DNA of 64,000 nt. Source: Streptomyces wedmorensis. GTDB lineage: Bacteria; Actinomycetota; Actinomycetes; Streptomycetales; Streptomycetaceae. This document shows, in pieces, positions 30,236 through 39,913 of the stretch. The position numbers and the translations under genes are program-made. The stretch lies in contig NZ_JNWK01000035.1 of the NCBI RefSeq assembly GCF_000716445.1, positions 124,001-188,000 of the forward strand. Reading direction: 5' to 3'. The first letter of the stretch is position 1; each line of letters begins with the position of its first letter. Below the pieces are notes generated by a model that saw only the letters and a program-made list of their open reading frames with translations, searched no databases and was not told where the DNA came from.

Positions 30236-31915
30236 ATGAGCTCGTACGACATGACCGAGAACGCCCCGCGTCGACGGACCCTGCTCGGGGCCGCCGTGGC
30301 GGGGACGGCCCTGGCCGCGGCCGGGGGGATCGTGCCGGTGGCCGCTTCGGCGGCCGCGTTCGGGTGGAGTGACGACGGCACGCAGTACGTTCTCGACACC
30401 GGGGCGGGGCTGGTGTTCAAGGTCTCCAAGTCGACGGGGGACATCACGTCGCTCGTGTACAAGGGGAAGGAGTACGAGGGGTACGGGGGCAAGCACTCGC
30501 ACGTGGAGTCGGGACTCGGGGCCTCCACCGTGACCCTGGCGCAGAGCGGCTCGACCGTGCTCGTGACCGTCGCGCACGGGACGCTGCGGCACTACATCGC
30601 GGCGCGCGCCGGACTGAACAACGTCTACCTGTGGACGGACAAGGCCGACACGTCCTTCACCGCCACCCGCTTCATCGCCCGTCTGAAGCCCGGGATCTTC
30701 CCGAACGAGGGGCCCGACTCCTGGGTGGAGGGCGCCGACAGCGTCATCGAGGCCGGCGACGTGTGGCGGCGGGCGGACGGGCAGACCCGCTCCAAGCACT
30801 ACTCCGGGGTGCGGGTCATGGACTACACCCACGTCGGCCACACCACCGGGTCGGTGGGCCTCTGGATGGTCCGCTCCAACCACGAGAAGGCGTCCGGAGG
30901 CCCGTTCTACCGATCCCTGCTCCGGCACTCGAACGAGCTGGGCGTCGGCCTGTACGAGATCCTCCACTACGACCAGTCCCAGACGGAGCCGATGCGCTTC
31001 GGCCTCCAGGGGCCGTATCTGCTCGCGTTCACCGACGGCGGCGCGCCCGACCCGGCGCTTCACGCGGCCGTCCACGACACCTCCTGGGTGGACGGCCTCG
31101 GCATCCCCGGCTGGGTCGGCGCGGCCGGACGCGGCAGGGTCGCCGGCGTCGGCCTCGCCGGCATGGACGCCGACCGTCCCTACACGGTCGGCTTCGCCAA
31201 CGCCGACGCCCAGTACTGGACCCGCGCGACCGCCGGCACCGGCGCCTTCTCCTGCCGCGGGATGCTCCCCGGTACGTACACCCTGACCGTGTACAAGGGC
31301 GAACTCGCCGTCCACACCGGCACGGTGACGGTCACCGCCGGCACCGCCACCGCCCTCCACACGATCACCCTGGCGAACGACCCCGCGACCGCCCCCGCGA
31401 TCTGGCGGATCGGCGACTGGGACGGCACGCCCGGCGCGTTCAAGAACGCCGTCCTCATGACGTACGCCCACCCCGCCGACGTCCGGGCGGCGTCCTGGAC
31501 CGGGAACGTCGTCGTCGACGGCAGTGACGTGTCCGGGTCGTTCCCCTGCTACCTGTGGAAGGACGTCAACGACGGCGTCCTCGTCCACTTCCGGCTCACC
31601 GCCGCCCAGGCCGCCGCCGCGCACACCCTCCGGATCGGCGTCACCACGGCCTTCCTCAACGGACGCCCGCAGGTCACCGTCAACGACTGGGTCTCCGCGA
31701 TCCCCTCGCCGCCCACCCAGCCCTCGACGCGCTCCCTGACCAACGGCTCCTACCGGGGCAACAACCACACCTTCACCCACGTCGTCCCGGCGAGCGCCTG
31801 GAAGACCGATCCGACGCAGTACAACGTCCTCAGGCTGAACGTCGTCAGCGGCTCCTCCGGCACCGGGTTCCTCAGCCCCGGCACCGCGATCGACTGTGTC
31901 GACCTGCTGCTCTGA
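30236..31915 (+). CDS. Secreted rhamnogalacturonan endolyase, PL4
   Basis: 559 residues. The ATG at 30236 has GAAGGAG with 8 nt spacing; an ATG two codons earlier (30230) is too close to it. The N-terminus MSSYDMTENAPRRRTLLGAA carries a Tat-type RRRTLL signal, cut near SAAAFG. The domain order of PL4 is visible: large N-terminal beta-super-sandwich (about 40-330, with YTHVGHTTGSVGLWMV), an FnIII-like module (about 330-390, SCRGMLPGTYTLTVYKG), and a C-terminal CBM-like jelly-roll (IWRIGDWDGTPGAFKNA ... GTAIDCVDLLL). It cleaves the Rha-GalUA backbone endolytically, complementing the exo-lyase at 20-23 kb. Confidence 0.88.
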   Translation: MSSYDMTENAPRRRTLLGAAVAGTALAAAGGIVPVAASAAAFGWSDDGTQYVLDTGAGLVFKVSKSTGDITSLVYKGKEYEGYGGKHSHVESGLGASTVTLAQSGSTVLVTVAHGTLRHYIAARAGLNNVYLWTDKADTSFTATRFIARLKPGIFPNEGPDSWVEGADSVIEAGDVWRRADGQTRSKHYSGVRVMDYTHVGHTTGSVGLWMVRSNHEKASGGPFYRSLLRHSNELGVGLYEILHYDQSQTEPMRFGLQGPYLLAFTDGGAPDPALHAAVHDTSWVDGLGIPGWVGAAGRGRVAGVGLAGMDADRPYTVGFANADAQYWTRATAGTGAFSCRGMLPGTYTLTVYKGELAVHTGTVTVTAGTATALHTITLANDPATAPAIWRIGDWDGTPGAFKNAVLMTYAHPADVRAASWTGNVVVDGSDVSGSFPCYLWKDVNDGVLVHFRLTAAQAAAAHTLRIGVTTAFLNGRPQVTVNDWVSAIPSPPTQPSTRSLTNGSYRGNNHTFTHVVPASAWKTDPTQYNVLRLNVVSGSSGTGFLSPGTAIDCVDLLL

Positions 31916-32016
31916 CACGGCCGCGACGCCTGCCCCCGGCATTGACACCGGCGGCGCGTGAATCGTCGTGATCTTGGTGTTGGTGCCGGTCAGGGGCGCG
32001 GTGGGAAGCTGCGGCC

Positions 32017-33591
32017 ATGGACATCTTCAAGACGACGAGCGGTGCGGTACGAGGCTTCCGGGCGTCCTCCGGCGTCGTCGCCGCGCTCGGAATCCCCTAC
32101 GCCGCACCGCCGTTCGGCGCCGACCGGTTCCGGGAGCCGCGCCCGGCGGCGGCGTGGGACGGAGTGCGGGACTGCACGGCCTTCGGCCCCGTCGCCCCGC
32201 AGTCGGCGGAACTGCCGGGCTCGCCCGTGTGGTCGCCAGGCGACGAGGACATCCTCACCGTCAACGTCTGGACCCCGGCCCCGGACGGCGGTTCCCTGCC
32301 CGTCCTCGTCTGGATCCACGGCGGCGCCTACACCTTCGGCTCATCGGCGCAGCCCGACTTCGACGGCGAGGCCCTCGCCCGCGCCGGCCTGGTCGTCGTC
32401 ACCGTCAACTACCGTCTCGGCTTCGAGGGGTTCGGGCACGTACCCGACGCCGCGGACGGCGAACACCCGGACAACCGCGGCCTGCTCGACCAGGTCGCGG
32501 CCCTGCGCTGGGTCCGGTCCGACATCGCCGCGTTCGGCGGCGACCCCGACAACGTCACCGTCGCCGGCCAGTCCTCCGGAGCCGCGTCCGTCGCCTGCCT
32601 GATGGTGATGGACCGCGCCCGCGGCCTGTTCCGCCGGGCCATCGCCCACAGCCCCGCGAGTCCCTGCCACACGCGGGAGATCGCGGCCGCGACGACCCGC
32701 GAGGTCGCCGCCGCCGCGGGCCGCCCCGCCACGGCGGCGGGGCTCCGCTCGACGAGCCCGGAGGCCCTGGTCGCCGCCTCCGACCGCGTGGTCGACGACT
32801 ACCGGCGCGACCCCGCATCGGGCTCCCGCCACTACGACCCCTCGCTGTACGCCCCCGTCCTCGACGGCGGCGTCCTGCCCACCGACCCCCTCGCCGCGCT
32901 GGCCGCCGGAGTCGCCCGGGACGTGGACCTGCTGGTCTGCCACACCACCGAGGAGTACCGGCTGCTCGACGCGGTCGGCAGCAGCGCGAAGGTCACCACC
33001 GAAGAGCAACTGGCGCTGTTCGCAAGGGACTTCGGACTGCCCGACGATCTGGTCGCCGGCTACCGGGCCGAACGCCCCGACGCGCCGGTGCTCGACGTCT
33101 ACCTCGCCGTCTTCGGCGACCTCCTGTTCGGGGCGTACGCCGACCGGCTCGCCGAGCGGCAGGCCCGGGGCGGCGGCCGGACGTACCTGTCGCGCTTCGA
33201 CCGGCGGCGCACCGGCCCGGACGGGCCCGTGCGCGCCTGGCACTGCGCGGACGTCCCCTTCGCCTTCGGCAACGTCGACGAGGACTGCGTGGCGTTCCTC
33301 ATCGGCGGCGCCCCCACCCCCGCCGACCACGAGCTGTCCCGCCGCATGGTGCGCGCCTGGGCCGGCTTCGCCGCGACCGGTGACCCGGGCTGGCCGCCGT
33401 TCGACGAGTCCACCGGGACCGCCGAGGTGTGGCGGACCCACGAGCACGAGGGCGACGGCTTCGGGGCCGACGACGCCGGGGCGGCCGGCCTCGCCGCCGA
33501 CGACGGCTCGCGGGACGCCCCCGTGGCCGACGCCCGGGCCGCCGTCCGCGCTCTCTGGGCGCCGGTGCACTTCCCGCTCCTGCGCCCGTGA
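32017..33591 (+). CDS. Carboxylesterase/lipase family (type B)
   Basis: Alpha/beta-hydrolase of 524 residues without signal peptide. Type-B carboxylesterase features: PVLVWIHGGAYTFGS oxyanion motif, nucleophile S186 in GQSSGA, and HCADVPFAFGN containing the likely catalytic His. It could deacylate feruloyl- or acetyl-sugars taken up from hemicellulose, but such enzymes are promiscuous and substrate is not determinable. The 101 bp upstream contain a TTGACA-like hexamer at 31942 without a good -10. Confidence 0.88.
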   Translation: MDIFKTTSGAVRGFRASSGVVAALGIPYAAPPFGADRFREPRPAAAWDGVRDCTAFGPVAPQSAELPGSPVWSPGDEDILTVNVWTPAPDGGSLPVLVWIHGGAYTFGSSAQPDFDGEALARAGLVVVTVNYRLGFEGFGHVPDAADGEHPDNRGLLDQVAALRWVRSDIAAFGGDPDNVTVAGQSSGAASVACLMVMDRARGLFRRAIAHSPASPCHTREIAAATTREVAAAAGRPATAAGLRSTSPEALVAASDRVVDDYRRDPASGSRHYDPSLYAPVLDGGVLPTDPLAALAAGVARDVDLLVCHTTEEYRLLDAVGSSAKVTTEEQLALFARDFGLPDDLVAGYRAERPDAPVLDVYLAVFGDLLFGAYADRLAERQARGGGRTYLSRFDRRRTGPDGPVRAWHCADVPFAFGNVDEDCVAFLIGGAPTPADHELSRRMVRAWAGFAATGDPGWPPFDESTGTAEVWRTHEHEGDGFGADDAGAAGLAADDGSRDAPVADARAAVRALWAPVHFPLLRP

Positions 33592-33599
33592 ACGCGGAG

Positions 33600-33632
33600 A
33601 CCACCCGAGCCCCCGACCGGGGCCCGGGTGGT
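33600..33632. terminator. Bidirectional terminator between esterase and pectinesterase genes
   Basis: ACCACCCG at 33600-33607 pairs perfectly with CGGGTGGT at 33625-33632, and the interior (AGCCCCCGACCGGGGCC) can extend the hairpin. It sits between two convergent genes 54 bp apart. Confidence 0.8.
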
Positions 33633-33645
33633 GCGTCCGGCGGCG

Positions 33646-34785
33646 TCAGACGCAGGGCCGCCGGGGAGCCCAGTCACCCAGATACGTCCCCCGGGTCGCG
33701 GACGCGGCGGCGGCCTCGTCGAGCTGGGGGCGGCTCTCCGGGGTCGTGACCTCGGCGCCCGGCCCGGTGTTGCGGTACTCGGCGAACCGCTGCGCCTGCC
33801 ACGGATGGGCGTCGCGCATGTTCGCGTACGGGGCCGCGGCGTCGATCCCGGGGCCGAGGACGCTGTCCCGGACGACGAGCGACGGCCAGGCGGTGGGGTC
33901 CGAACCGGGCACCCAGGGCCGGGCCAGCTTGTAGTAGCCGTCCGGTGCCCCGCTGGTGACCCGGCAGCGGTCGGCGAGGAAGCCGTACGGGTGGGACCGG
34001 GCCGTGGACGGGGCGAAGACGAAGCCGTGCGGCGCCGCCGCCAGGTCGGTGCGGAGCAGCGTACGGAAGTGGCAGTGCTCGAAGACGGCCCGGGCCCGGC
34101 CGAAGACGAAGTCGACGTCTCCTTCCACGAAGCAGTGGGCGTAGTACTGGCGGGCGACGGCCGCCAGGGACGTCGAGTCGGCGTACAGGGTGTCCTGGTG
34201 GCCGAGGAACCGGCAGTGGAAGAAGGCCGACCGGTCGCCCTGCACCTTGAGCGCGACGGCCTGGGTGCCGGGGTTGCCGGGGAGGTCGGTGCGGAGGAAG
34301 TCGTTGGCGAAGGTGACCCCCTGGGCGGTGAAGCCGTCCGCCTGGACGGTGGTGGTCGCGGAGCCGGTGGTGCCGTACGTGCCGCCCTCCGGCCGGGGCG
34401 TGCCCGCCGCGTTGGCGTACACCACGACGACGTCCCGGGGATCCCCCGTCGCGCCGATCCAGGTCATGTCGGTACGGGCCGGGCTCACCGCGACGGTCTC
34501 GCGGTAGGTGCCCGCGGCGAGCACCAGGGTCCAACCGGGGCCGGACGCCGCGGTGACCGCCGCCCGGACGGTGGCGTGGTCGCCGAGGCCGCCGGGATGC
34601 ACGTACAGCGTCCGCTCGGTGAGCCGGGCCGCCGGAGACCCGAACCGCCCGAAGGGCCCGGCGGGGCCGGGCGGCGCGGCGGCCGCGGTCCCGCCCGGCA
34701 GGGCCAGGGCGAGCGCGGCGCCGACGCCGGCGGTGAGCAGGGAGCGGCGGCCGAGGGCCCCCGCTCCGGTGGGGTGCGCGGGCAT
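33646..34785 (-). CDS. Secreted pectinesterase, CE8
   Basis: 379 residues. Signal peptide with RRSLLTAGVGAALALAL, cut near GTAAAAP; start at 34785 after AGGAGG. The parallel beta-helix fold carries the CE8 signatures: GHQDTLY with D198, VEGDVDFVFG with D225, and YKLARPW with the conserved Arg. It demethylates homogalacturonan so pectate lyase can act, and is the last gene of the leftward pectin operon, 25 bp after the pectate lyase. Confidence 0.94.
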   Translation of the reverse strand: MPAHPTGAGALGRRSLLTAGVGAALALALPGGTAAAAPPGPAGPFGRFGSPAARLTERTLYVHPGGLGDHATVRAAVTAASGPGWTLVLAAGTYRETVAVSPARTDMTWIGATGDPRDVVVVYANAAGTPRPEGGTYGTTGSATTTVQADGFTAQGVTFANDFLRTDLPGNPGTQAVALKVQGDRSAFFHCRFLGHQDTLYADSTSLAAVARQYYAHCFVEGDVDFVFGRARAVFEHCHFRTLLRTDLAAAPHGFVFAPSTARSHPYGFLADRCRVTSGAPDGYYKLARPWVPGSDPTAWPSLVVRDSVLGPGIDAAAPYANMRDAHPWQAQRFAEYRNTGPGAEVTTPESRPQLDEAAAASATRGTYLGDWAPRRPCV

Positions 34786-34810
34786 GCGGATCCTCCTGGG
34801 ATGCCGGGGG

Positions 34811-36106
34811 TCAGCGGAGCCGGCCGGCGCCGGCCCGGTGGTCGACGAGGGCGGGGACGGCCCGCGGGTGGTCGACCCGGGTGCGCAGGACCGGGGTCCA
34901 GCCCGCGTCGGCGCGCAGCACCTCGGCCGGGTACTGCTCGTTGTGGACGGCGAGCAGGTCGACCGGGGCGCCGTTGACGTAGTTGCCGGCGACGGTGACC
35001 GGCGCGTCCTTCCACTTCTTCAGGATCTTCCCGGCGGGGACGTCCGCCGCGAGCGTGAACGCGTTCTTCTCCGCGAACAGCTGGGACTCCTGGCCGATGC
35101 CGAGGCTGTACACGTAGGGGCCGCTCGGCACCACGAAGTGGTTGTTGTACGCGTCGACCCGGCCGAAGCGGACCCGCGGCGCGCGCTCCACGACGTTCTC
35201 GAAGAGGTTGTGGTGGAGGGTGACCCGCAGTCTGCCCCGGTCGGTGGAGCCGGCGCTGTCGCTGTTGCCGATCATCAGGGTCTTGTCGTGATCGGTGAAC
35301 ACGTTCCAGGACGCGGTGACGAGGTCCGCGCCCCGCACGACGTCCAGTTCGCCGTCGTGCTGCTGGTAGACCTCCCCGTAGTAGGAGGGCAGCGAAGCGT
35401 CCGGGTGCGCCCCGTCGGTGAAGGTGTTGTGGTCGATCCACACGTGGGTGGAGCCGTACACGACCAGGCTGTCGTACTCGGAGTTCCACGCCCCGGTCGC
35501 GCCGTCCGTCGGGTCCCACTGCGGGAAGCAGTCGAGGGGGCTCTCCAGGGTGAGGTTGCGGACGATGACGTTGTCCACGCCCTGCACCTGGAGGCTGCCG
35601 CCGGTGATGCCCGCGTTCCGGCCGATGCCGACGACCGTGGTGTTGGCGGGCACCTTCACCTTGACGGCCTGCCCCTGGGCGGTGGCGGAGGCGGCCCGCA
35701 GCACCTCCTGGGGGCCGCTGACCTCGTTCTCGTACCCCCAGACGGCGGGGTCGTAGTCGGCGAGGTAGCGGGCGAAGTCGTAGCCGGGGGCCTCGAAGGC
35801 GGCGCAGCCGGCGGCGGTCGCGTTCAGCGTGCCGGCCACCTTGACGATGCGGGGCTCGGTGCCGGGCACCGCGAGCGCGGTCCGGAACTCCTCCCAGGTG
35901 GTGACGGTGAAGACCCGGGAGGCGTCGGCGGCGGCCCCGCCGGTGGTGCCGGTGCCTTCGGACGCCCAGCCGTCCCCGGCCGGGAGGACGGCACGGGCCG
36001 GGTCGGCGCCCGGCCGGTGACCGGCCTGGGCACCTGCGGCGGGCGCGGTGACGGTCAGGGCGAGGGCGGCCGCGGCCACCGCTCCCAGTCGCTTGCGTCG
36101 GTTCAC
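34811..36106 (-). CDS. Secreted pectate lyase, PL1
   Basis: 431 residues; signal peptide MNRRKRLGAVAAAALALTVT cut near GAQAG. PL1 beta-helix motifs: NVIVRNLTLESPLDCFP, AWNSEYDSLVVYGSTHVWID with Ca-binding acidic residues, WIDHNTF, and the catalytic Arg region ERAPRVRFGRVDAYNN. Cleaves de-esterified homogalacturonan by beta-elimination. It follows the acetylesterase with a 2-nt gap and precedes pectinesterase. Confidence 0.94.
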   Translation of the reverse strand: MNRRKRLGAVAAAALALTVTAPAAGAQAGHRPGADPARAVLPAGDGWASEGTGTTGGAAADASRVFTVTTWEEFRTALAVPGTEPRIVKVAGTLNATAAGCAAFEAPGYDFARYLADYDPAVWGYENEVSGPQEVLRAASATAQGQAVKVKVPANTTVVGIGRNAGITGGSLQVQGVDNVIVRNLTLESPLDCFPQWDPTDGATGAWNSEYDSLVVYGSTHVWIDHNTFTDGAHPDASLPSYYGEVYQQHDGELDVVRGADLVTASWNVFTDHDKTLMIGNSDSAGSTDRGRLRVTLHHNLFENVVERAPRVRFGRVDAYNNHFVVPSGPYVYSLGIGQESQLFAEKNAFTLAADVPAGKILKKWKDAPVTVAGNYVNGAPVDLLAVHNEQYPAEVLRADAGWTPVLRTRVDHPRAVPALVDHRAGAGRLR

Positions 36107-36108
36107 TG

Positions 36109-36909
36109 TCAGCTCTCCTCGGAAACGGGCCAGGTGATCCGGTCGGTGGGTATCGCGTCGTCCAGGCGGCGCGTCTCACACGGCGCGAGGACGTGGGTGC
36201 GCAGGAGCTCGGCGGCGACCAGACGGGCCACCTCGATCGCACCCGGCGGGTTGAAGTGCGTGTTGTCCTGCTCGGTCGCGGTCCAGTTGAAGTACGTCTT
36301 CGTGACCTCGGGCCCGAGCTGCTGCCACAGGGCCAGGGACAGCGCCTCGATGTCGAGGAGGGGTACGTCCGACGCGGCGGCCGCCTCCCGCATCGCCGCC
36401 GGATACGCGCCGTGCGTGCGCAGGGCCGTCCCGTCGGCGGCGAACTTCCGCCGTTCCACGGAGGTGGCGAGCACCGGAAGGGCGCCCCGGGACCGCGCGC
36501 CCTCCACGAACACGCGCAGGTTGTCCTGGTAGGTCGTCCACGGCTCGGTGTAGCGGGTGGGGTCGGCGGCCTTCCCGTCGTTGTGGCCGAACTGGATCAG
36601 GAGCAGGTCGCCGGGGCACGCCGCCGCCAGGATCGGTTCGAGCCGCCCCTCGTCGAGGAAGCTCTTGGTGCTGCGTCCGTTCACCGCGTGGTTGGCGACC
36701 TCGATCCCCCGCTGCAGGAAGAACGGCAGGGCCATGCCCCAGCCGGTCTCGGGCGCCGCGTCGGCGTACTTCTGCGCGGCCGTCGAGTCGCCGGCGATGA
36801 ACAGCGTCCTCGTACGGGGCCGCCCCAGCGCCTGCGCCGCCGGAGCCCCGGCCAGGGCGAGCGCGAGACCCGCCCCGGCCGTGACGACCGCGCGGCGGCC
36901 GACGCTCAC
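36109..36909 (-). CDS. Secreted rhamnogalacturonan acetylesterase, SGNH (CE12)
   Basis: 266 residues from a GTG at 36909 that overlaps the stop of the binding-protein gene (GTGA). Signal peptide VSVGRRAVVTAGAGLALALA, Tat-like. SGNH blocks: FIAGDSTAAQ (S42), VNGRSTKSF, LIQFGHNDG, and DNTHFN (D215, H218). Shorter than the enzyme at 22.9 kb, lacking its N-terminal beta domain, and closer to CE12 rhamnogalacturonan acetylesterases. Cotranscribed with pectate lyase and pectinesterase. Confidence 0.9.
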   Translation of the reverse strand: MSVGRRAVVTAGAGLALALAGAPAAQALGRPRTRTLFIAGDSTAAQKYADAAPETGWGMALPFFLQRGIEVANHAVNGRSTKSFLDEGRLEPILAAACPGDLLLIQFGHNDGKAADPTRYTEPWTTYQDNLRVFVEGARSRGALPVLATSVERRKFAADGTALRTHGAYPAAMREAAAASDVPLLDIEALSLALWQQLGPEVTKTYFNWTATEQDNTHFNPPGAIEVARLVAAELLRTHVLAPCETRRLDDAIPTDRITWPVSEES

Positions 36910-38246
36910 TTGTTCTGCTGCTTCCACTCGGCCTGGGCGGCGTTCAGCTGCTCGGCGAGGTGGTCGAGGAACTCCTTGGCGGTGGACTTGCCGAGGAGGA
37001 CCTTCTGGAAGGCGGGTTCGTTGTCGGCCTTGGAGATGGTGTTCCAGTCCGGCAGGTAGTACGGCAGCTCCACGATGGTGGCCTTGCCGCTGAAGAGGAC
37101 CTCGGCGCCGAGCTTCGTCGGCTCGGCCTTCTGCAGCCAGGGATCGGCGGCGGCCTCGGTGTTGGCGGGGATGGCGCCGGCCGACTCGTTCCACTTGCTG
37201 TTGGACTCGTGCGAGGCGGCGAACTCGATGAACTTCCAGGCCGCGGCCTTGTTCTTGCTCGACGAGAAGAGCCCGAGACCGTCGACCGGGTTGGAGACCT
37301 GCACCCGGGTGCCGTCGTCGAGGGTCGGGTTGGGGATGCCCCGGAACTTCTCCGTCCCGAGCGCCTTCACGTGGTCCTTGTACGAGCCCAGGTTGTGGTT
37401 CAGCATGCCGATCTGGCCGCTGTCCCACTGGGCGACCATCTTCGTGAAGTCGTTGTTGACGTCGGCGGCCGGGGTGGTCCTCTTGAACAGGCCGGCGTAC
37501 TTCTCCAGGGCGGCGACGTTCTTCGGGTCGTTGACGGTGGTCTTGTCGCCGTTCCAGAAGGACGTGATGCCGCTCTGGCCGTACACGGCGTCAAGGGCCT
37601 GGGCGATGGAGCCGGCGCCGCCGCGGATCGTGTAGCCGAAGCGGTTCTTGTCGGCCGCCGTCAGCTTCTCGGCCGCCGCGTAGAACTTCGACCAGGTGGA
37701 GGGCTCTTCGAGGCCGGCCGCCTCGAACAGGTCGGTGCGGTAGTACAGCACGCCGTTGCTGGCGGAGGTGGGGACGGTGAACAGCTTGTCCTGGCCGCCG
37801 GCCGACTTGACGCTCGCGACCATGCCGGCGTTCAGCTTCCCCTTGAGGGAGCTGCCGTCGATGCGGGCGTCGAGCGGCTCCAGGGCGTTCTGCGCGGCGA
37901 TCCCGGCGAGCATCGCCGCGCCGACGCCGCCGACGTCCGGCAGACCGCCGCCCTGGATGGCGGTGTCGTACTTCGACTGGACCTCCTTGGACGCGACCCC
38001 GACGTACTCGACGTCGATGTCGGGGTTCGCCTTCTCGAAGTCCGCGATGATCTCCTTCCAGACCTCGGTGCGGACACCGCCGTTGTTGTCCCAGAAGGTG
38101 ATCTTTCCCTTGCCCGAACCCTCGGTGCCCTTGTCGCCGCCCGTGCCGCTGCCGTCGTCACCGCAGGCGGTGGCGGTCAGTGCGAGGACGCCGGACAGGG
38201 CGAGGGCGAGGGCGGCTCTGCGCCGTCCGCCGTGGAAGATGGTCAT
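36906..38246 (-). CDS. Sugar-binding lipoprotein of ABC importer
   Basis: 446-residue family 1 solute-binding protein. Signal MTIFHGGRRRAALALALSGV with lipobox TATAC, then a Gly/Asp/Lys-rich tether and the domain from KITFWDNNGGVRTEVWKEII. No permeases adjoin it directly; the likely partners are the two permeases at 41.9-43.8 kb in the same leftward unit, separated by the GH43, PmoA-like and Gfo/Idh genes. It probably binds pectin- or arabinan-derived oligosaccharides. Starts 74 bp after the GH43 stop. Confidence 0.9.
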   Translation of the reverse strand: MTIFHGGRRRAALALALSGVLALTATACGDDGSGTGGDKGTEGSGKGKITFWDNNGGVRTEVWKEIIADFEKANPDIDVEYVGVASKEVQSKYDTAIQGGGLPDVGGVGAAMLAGIAAQNALEPLDARIDGSSLKGKLNAGMVASVKSAGGQDKLFTVPTSASNGVLYYRTDLFEAAGLEEPSTWSKFYAAAEKLTAADKNRFGYTIRGGAGSIAQALDAVYGQSGITSFWNGDKTTVNDPKNVAALEKYAGLFKRTTPAADVNNDFTKMVAQWDSGQIGMLNHNLGSYKDHVKALGTEKFRGIPNPTLDDGTRVQVSNPVDGLGLFSSSKNKAAAWKFIEFAASHESNSKWNESAGAIPANTEAAADPWLQKAEPTKLGAEVLFSGKATIVELPYYLPDWNTISKADNEPAFQKVLLGKSTAKEFLDHLAEQLNAAQAEWKQQNK

Positions 38247-38320
38247 CGTCGGCTCTCTTCTCTCGGGGTGTTGCGGGGATGGGGATGTGGGGGAGCTCAG
38301 GGGGCCCTCGGTGAGGGCGC

Positions 38321-39913
38321 TCAGGCGGTGACGCGGAAGGCGGAGAACACGGCCGTCCCGGCCTGCCCCGCGCCCACCGGGGCGCCCGCGAACAGGCCGA
38401 GGAGCGCGCCGACCCAGCGCCAGGGCGTGGCCGCGAACTCCGGCCCGACCCGGACCGGTTCCGCGGCGCCGTCGGAGGCGTACGAGAAACGGCAGCGCGC
38501 GTCCGCGGTGACCTCGATCCGCAGCCGGACCCGGTCCCCGTCGAGGGGCAGGGAGCGGGCCGCGTCCCGTTCGGCGCCGGCGTCGGCCGGGGCGAAGCGG
38601 TGGACGAGGCGGGCGGTGCCGTCCGGGGCGCGTTCGAGGCCGATCCAGGCGTACGCGTCGCCCAGGACGACGAGCCCGGCGCGGGCGCCCGGCGCCCGGC
38701 CGTCGAGCCGCAGCCCGACCTCGACGACCCGGGCCCCGGCCGGCAGCCGCTGGGTGAGGACGTGCGGCACGCTCCGCAGGTCGTCCAGGCGCTCCGTACG
38801 GACGCAGCCGAGGCGCAGGCCGTCACCGGCGTGCTGGGTGGCCCAGCCCTCCTCCGGGTTGGCGGTCCACTGCCACTGACGGCCGAACCGCCCGCCGGGG
38901 AAGGTGTCGTCCACCGCCGGACGCGCGGCCGGCTGCTCCGGCAGGTCCGGCTTGCGGTGTACTCGGACCGGGGCGCCGCCGTCGCCGAGCACCGGCCAGC
39001 CGTCCCCGTCCCAGCGCATCGGCTGGAGGTGGACGAGCCTGCCGTGCGCGCCCGACTGCTGGAAGTGCAGGAACCAGTCCTCGCCGTGCTGGGTGCGGAC
39101 CCAGCCGCCCTGGTGAGGCCCGTTCACGTCGGTGTCGCCCTGCGCCAGGACGATCCGCTCCTCGTACGGCCCGAAGAAGGACCGAGACCGGAGCGCGCCC
39201 TGCCAGCCGGTGGCCACGCCCCCGGCCGGGGCCAGGATCCAGAACCAGCCGTCGTGCCGGTACAGCTTGGGTCCTTCGAGGGTGAACCAGCCGGGAATCC
39301 CGTCGGCGTCGACGAGGACGCCGCCCTCGTCGAGGACCTTCGTGCCGTCCGGGCTCATCCGGTGCCCCACGAGCCGGTTGTTGACCCCGGCGCGGGACTT
39401 GGCCAGGGCGTGCACGAGGTACGCCTCGCCCGAGGCGTCGTCCCACAGCGGGCAGGCGTCGATCAGACCCCGGCCGGCCTTCACCAGGTGCGGCGCCGTC
39501 CACGGGCCGCGCACGGTGGGGGAGTTGACCTGGTAGATCCCGTGGTCGGGGTCGCCCCAGAAGATCCAGAACCGTCCACCGTGGTGGCGCAGCGACGGCG
39601 CCCACACCCCGCAGTCGTGTCGGGGCACGGTGAACGCGGCGGCCGGTTCGAGCCGTTCGAGCGCGTGGCCGACGAGCGTCCAGTTCACCAGGTCCCGCGA
39701 GTGCAGCAGGGGCAGCCCCGGGGCGCGGCCGAAGCTCGACGCCGTCAGGTAGTAGTCCTCGCCGACGCGCAGCACGTCCGGGTCCGACCAGTCCGCGGCC
39801 AGGACCGGGTTCCGGTACGTGCCGTCTCCCAGGTCGCCGGTGACGGGCCCCGGGGCCGTGGCCGCCCCGGTCCCGGGGCCACCGTCCTGACGGCCCGCGC
39901 CCGCCCCGGTCAT
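38321..39913 (-). CDS. Glycoside hydrolase GH43 with C-terminal ConA-like domain
   Basis: 530 residues, no signal peptide, so probably cytosolic. Five-bladed propeller with general base D44 in DWSDPDVL, pKa modulator Asp in GLIDACPLW, and acid E213 in TLEGPKLY. The C-terminal ~190 residues (from VDDTFPGGRFGRQWQW) form a ConA-like beta-sandwich as in GH43 beta-xylosidases and exo-arabinanases. The ATG overlaps the preceding stop (ATGA). Activity could be beta-xylosidase, alpha-L-arabinofuranosidase or exo-beta-galactanase; the pectin context favours side-chain removal. Confidence 0.9.
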   Translation of the reverse strand: MTGAGAGRQDGGPGTGAATAPGPVTGDLGDGTYRNPVLAADWSDPDVLRVGEDYYLTASSFGRAPGLPLLHSRDLVNWTLVGHALERLEPAAAFTVPRHDCGVWAPSLRHHGGRFWIFWGDPDHGIYQVNSPTVRGPWTAPHLVKAGRGLIDACPLWDDASGEAYLVHALAKSRAGVNNRLVGHRMSPDGTKVLDEGGVLVDADGIPGWFTLEGPKLYRHDGWFWILAPAGGVATGWQGALRSRSFFGPYEERIVLAQGDTDVNGPHQGGWVRTQHGEDWFLHFQQSGAHGRLVHLQPMRWDGDGWPVLGDGGAPVRVHRKPDLPEQPAARPAVDDTFPGGRFGRQWQWTANPEEGWATQHAGDGLRLGCVRTERLDDLRSVPHVLTQRLPAGARVVEVGLRLDGRAPGARAGLVVLGDAYAWIGLERAPDGTARLVHRFAPADAGAERDAARSLPLDGDRVRLRIEVTADARCRFSYASDGAAEPVRVGPEFAATPWRWVGALLGLFAGAPVGAGQAGTAVFSAFRVTA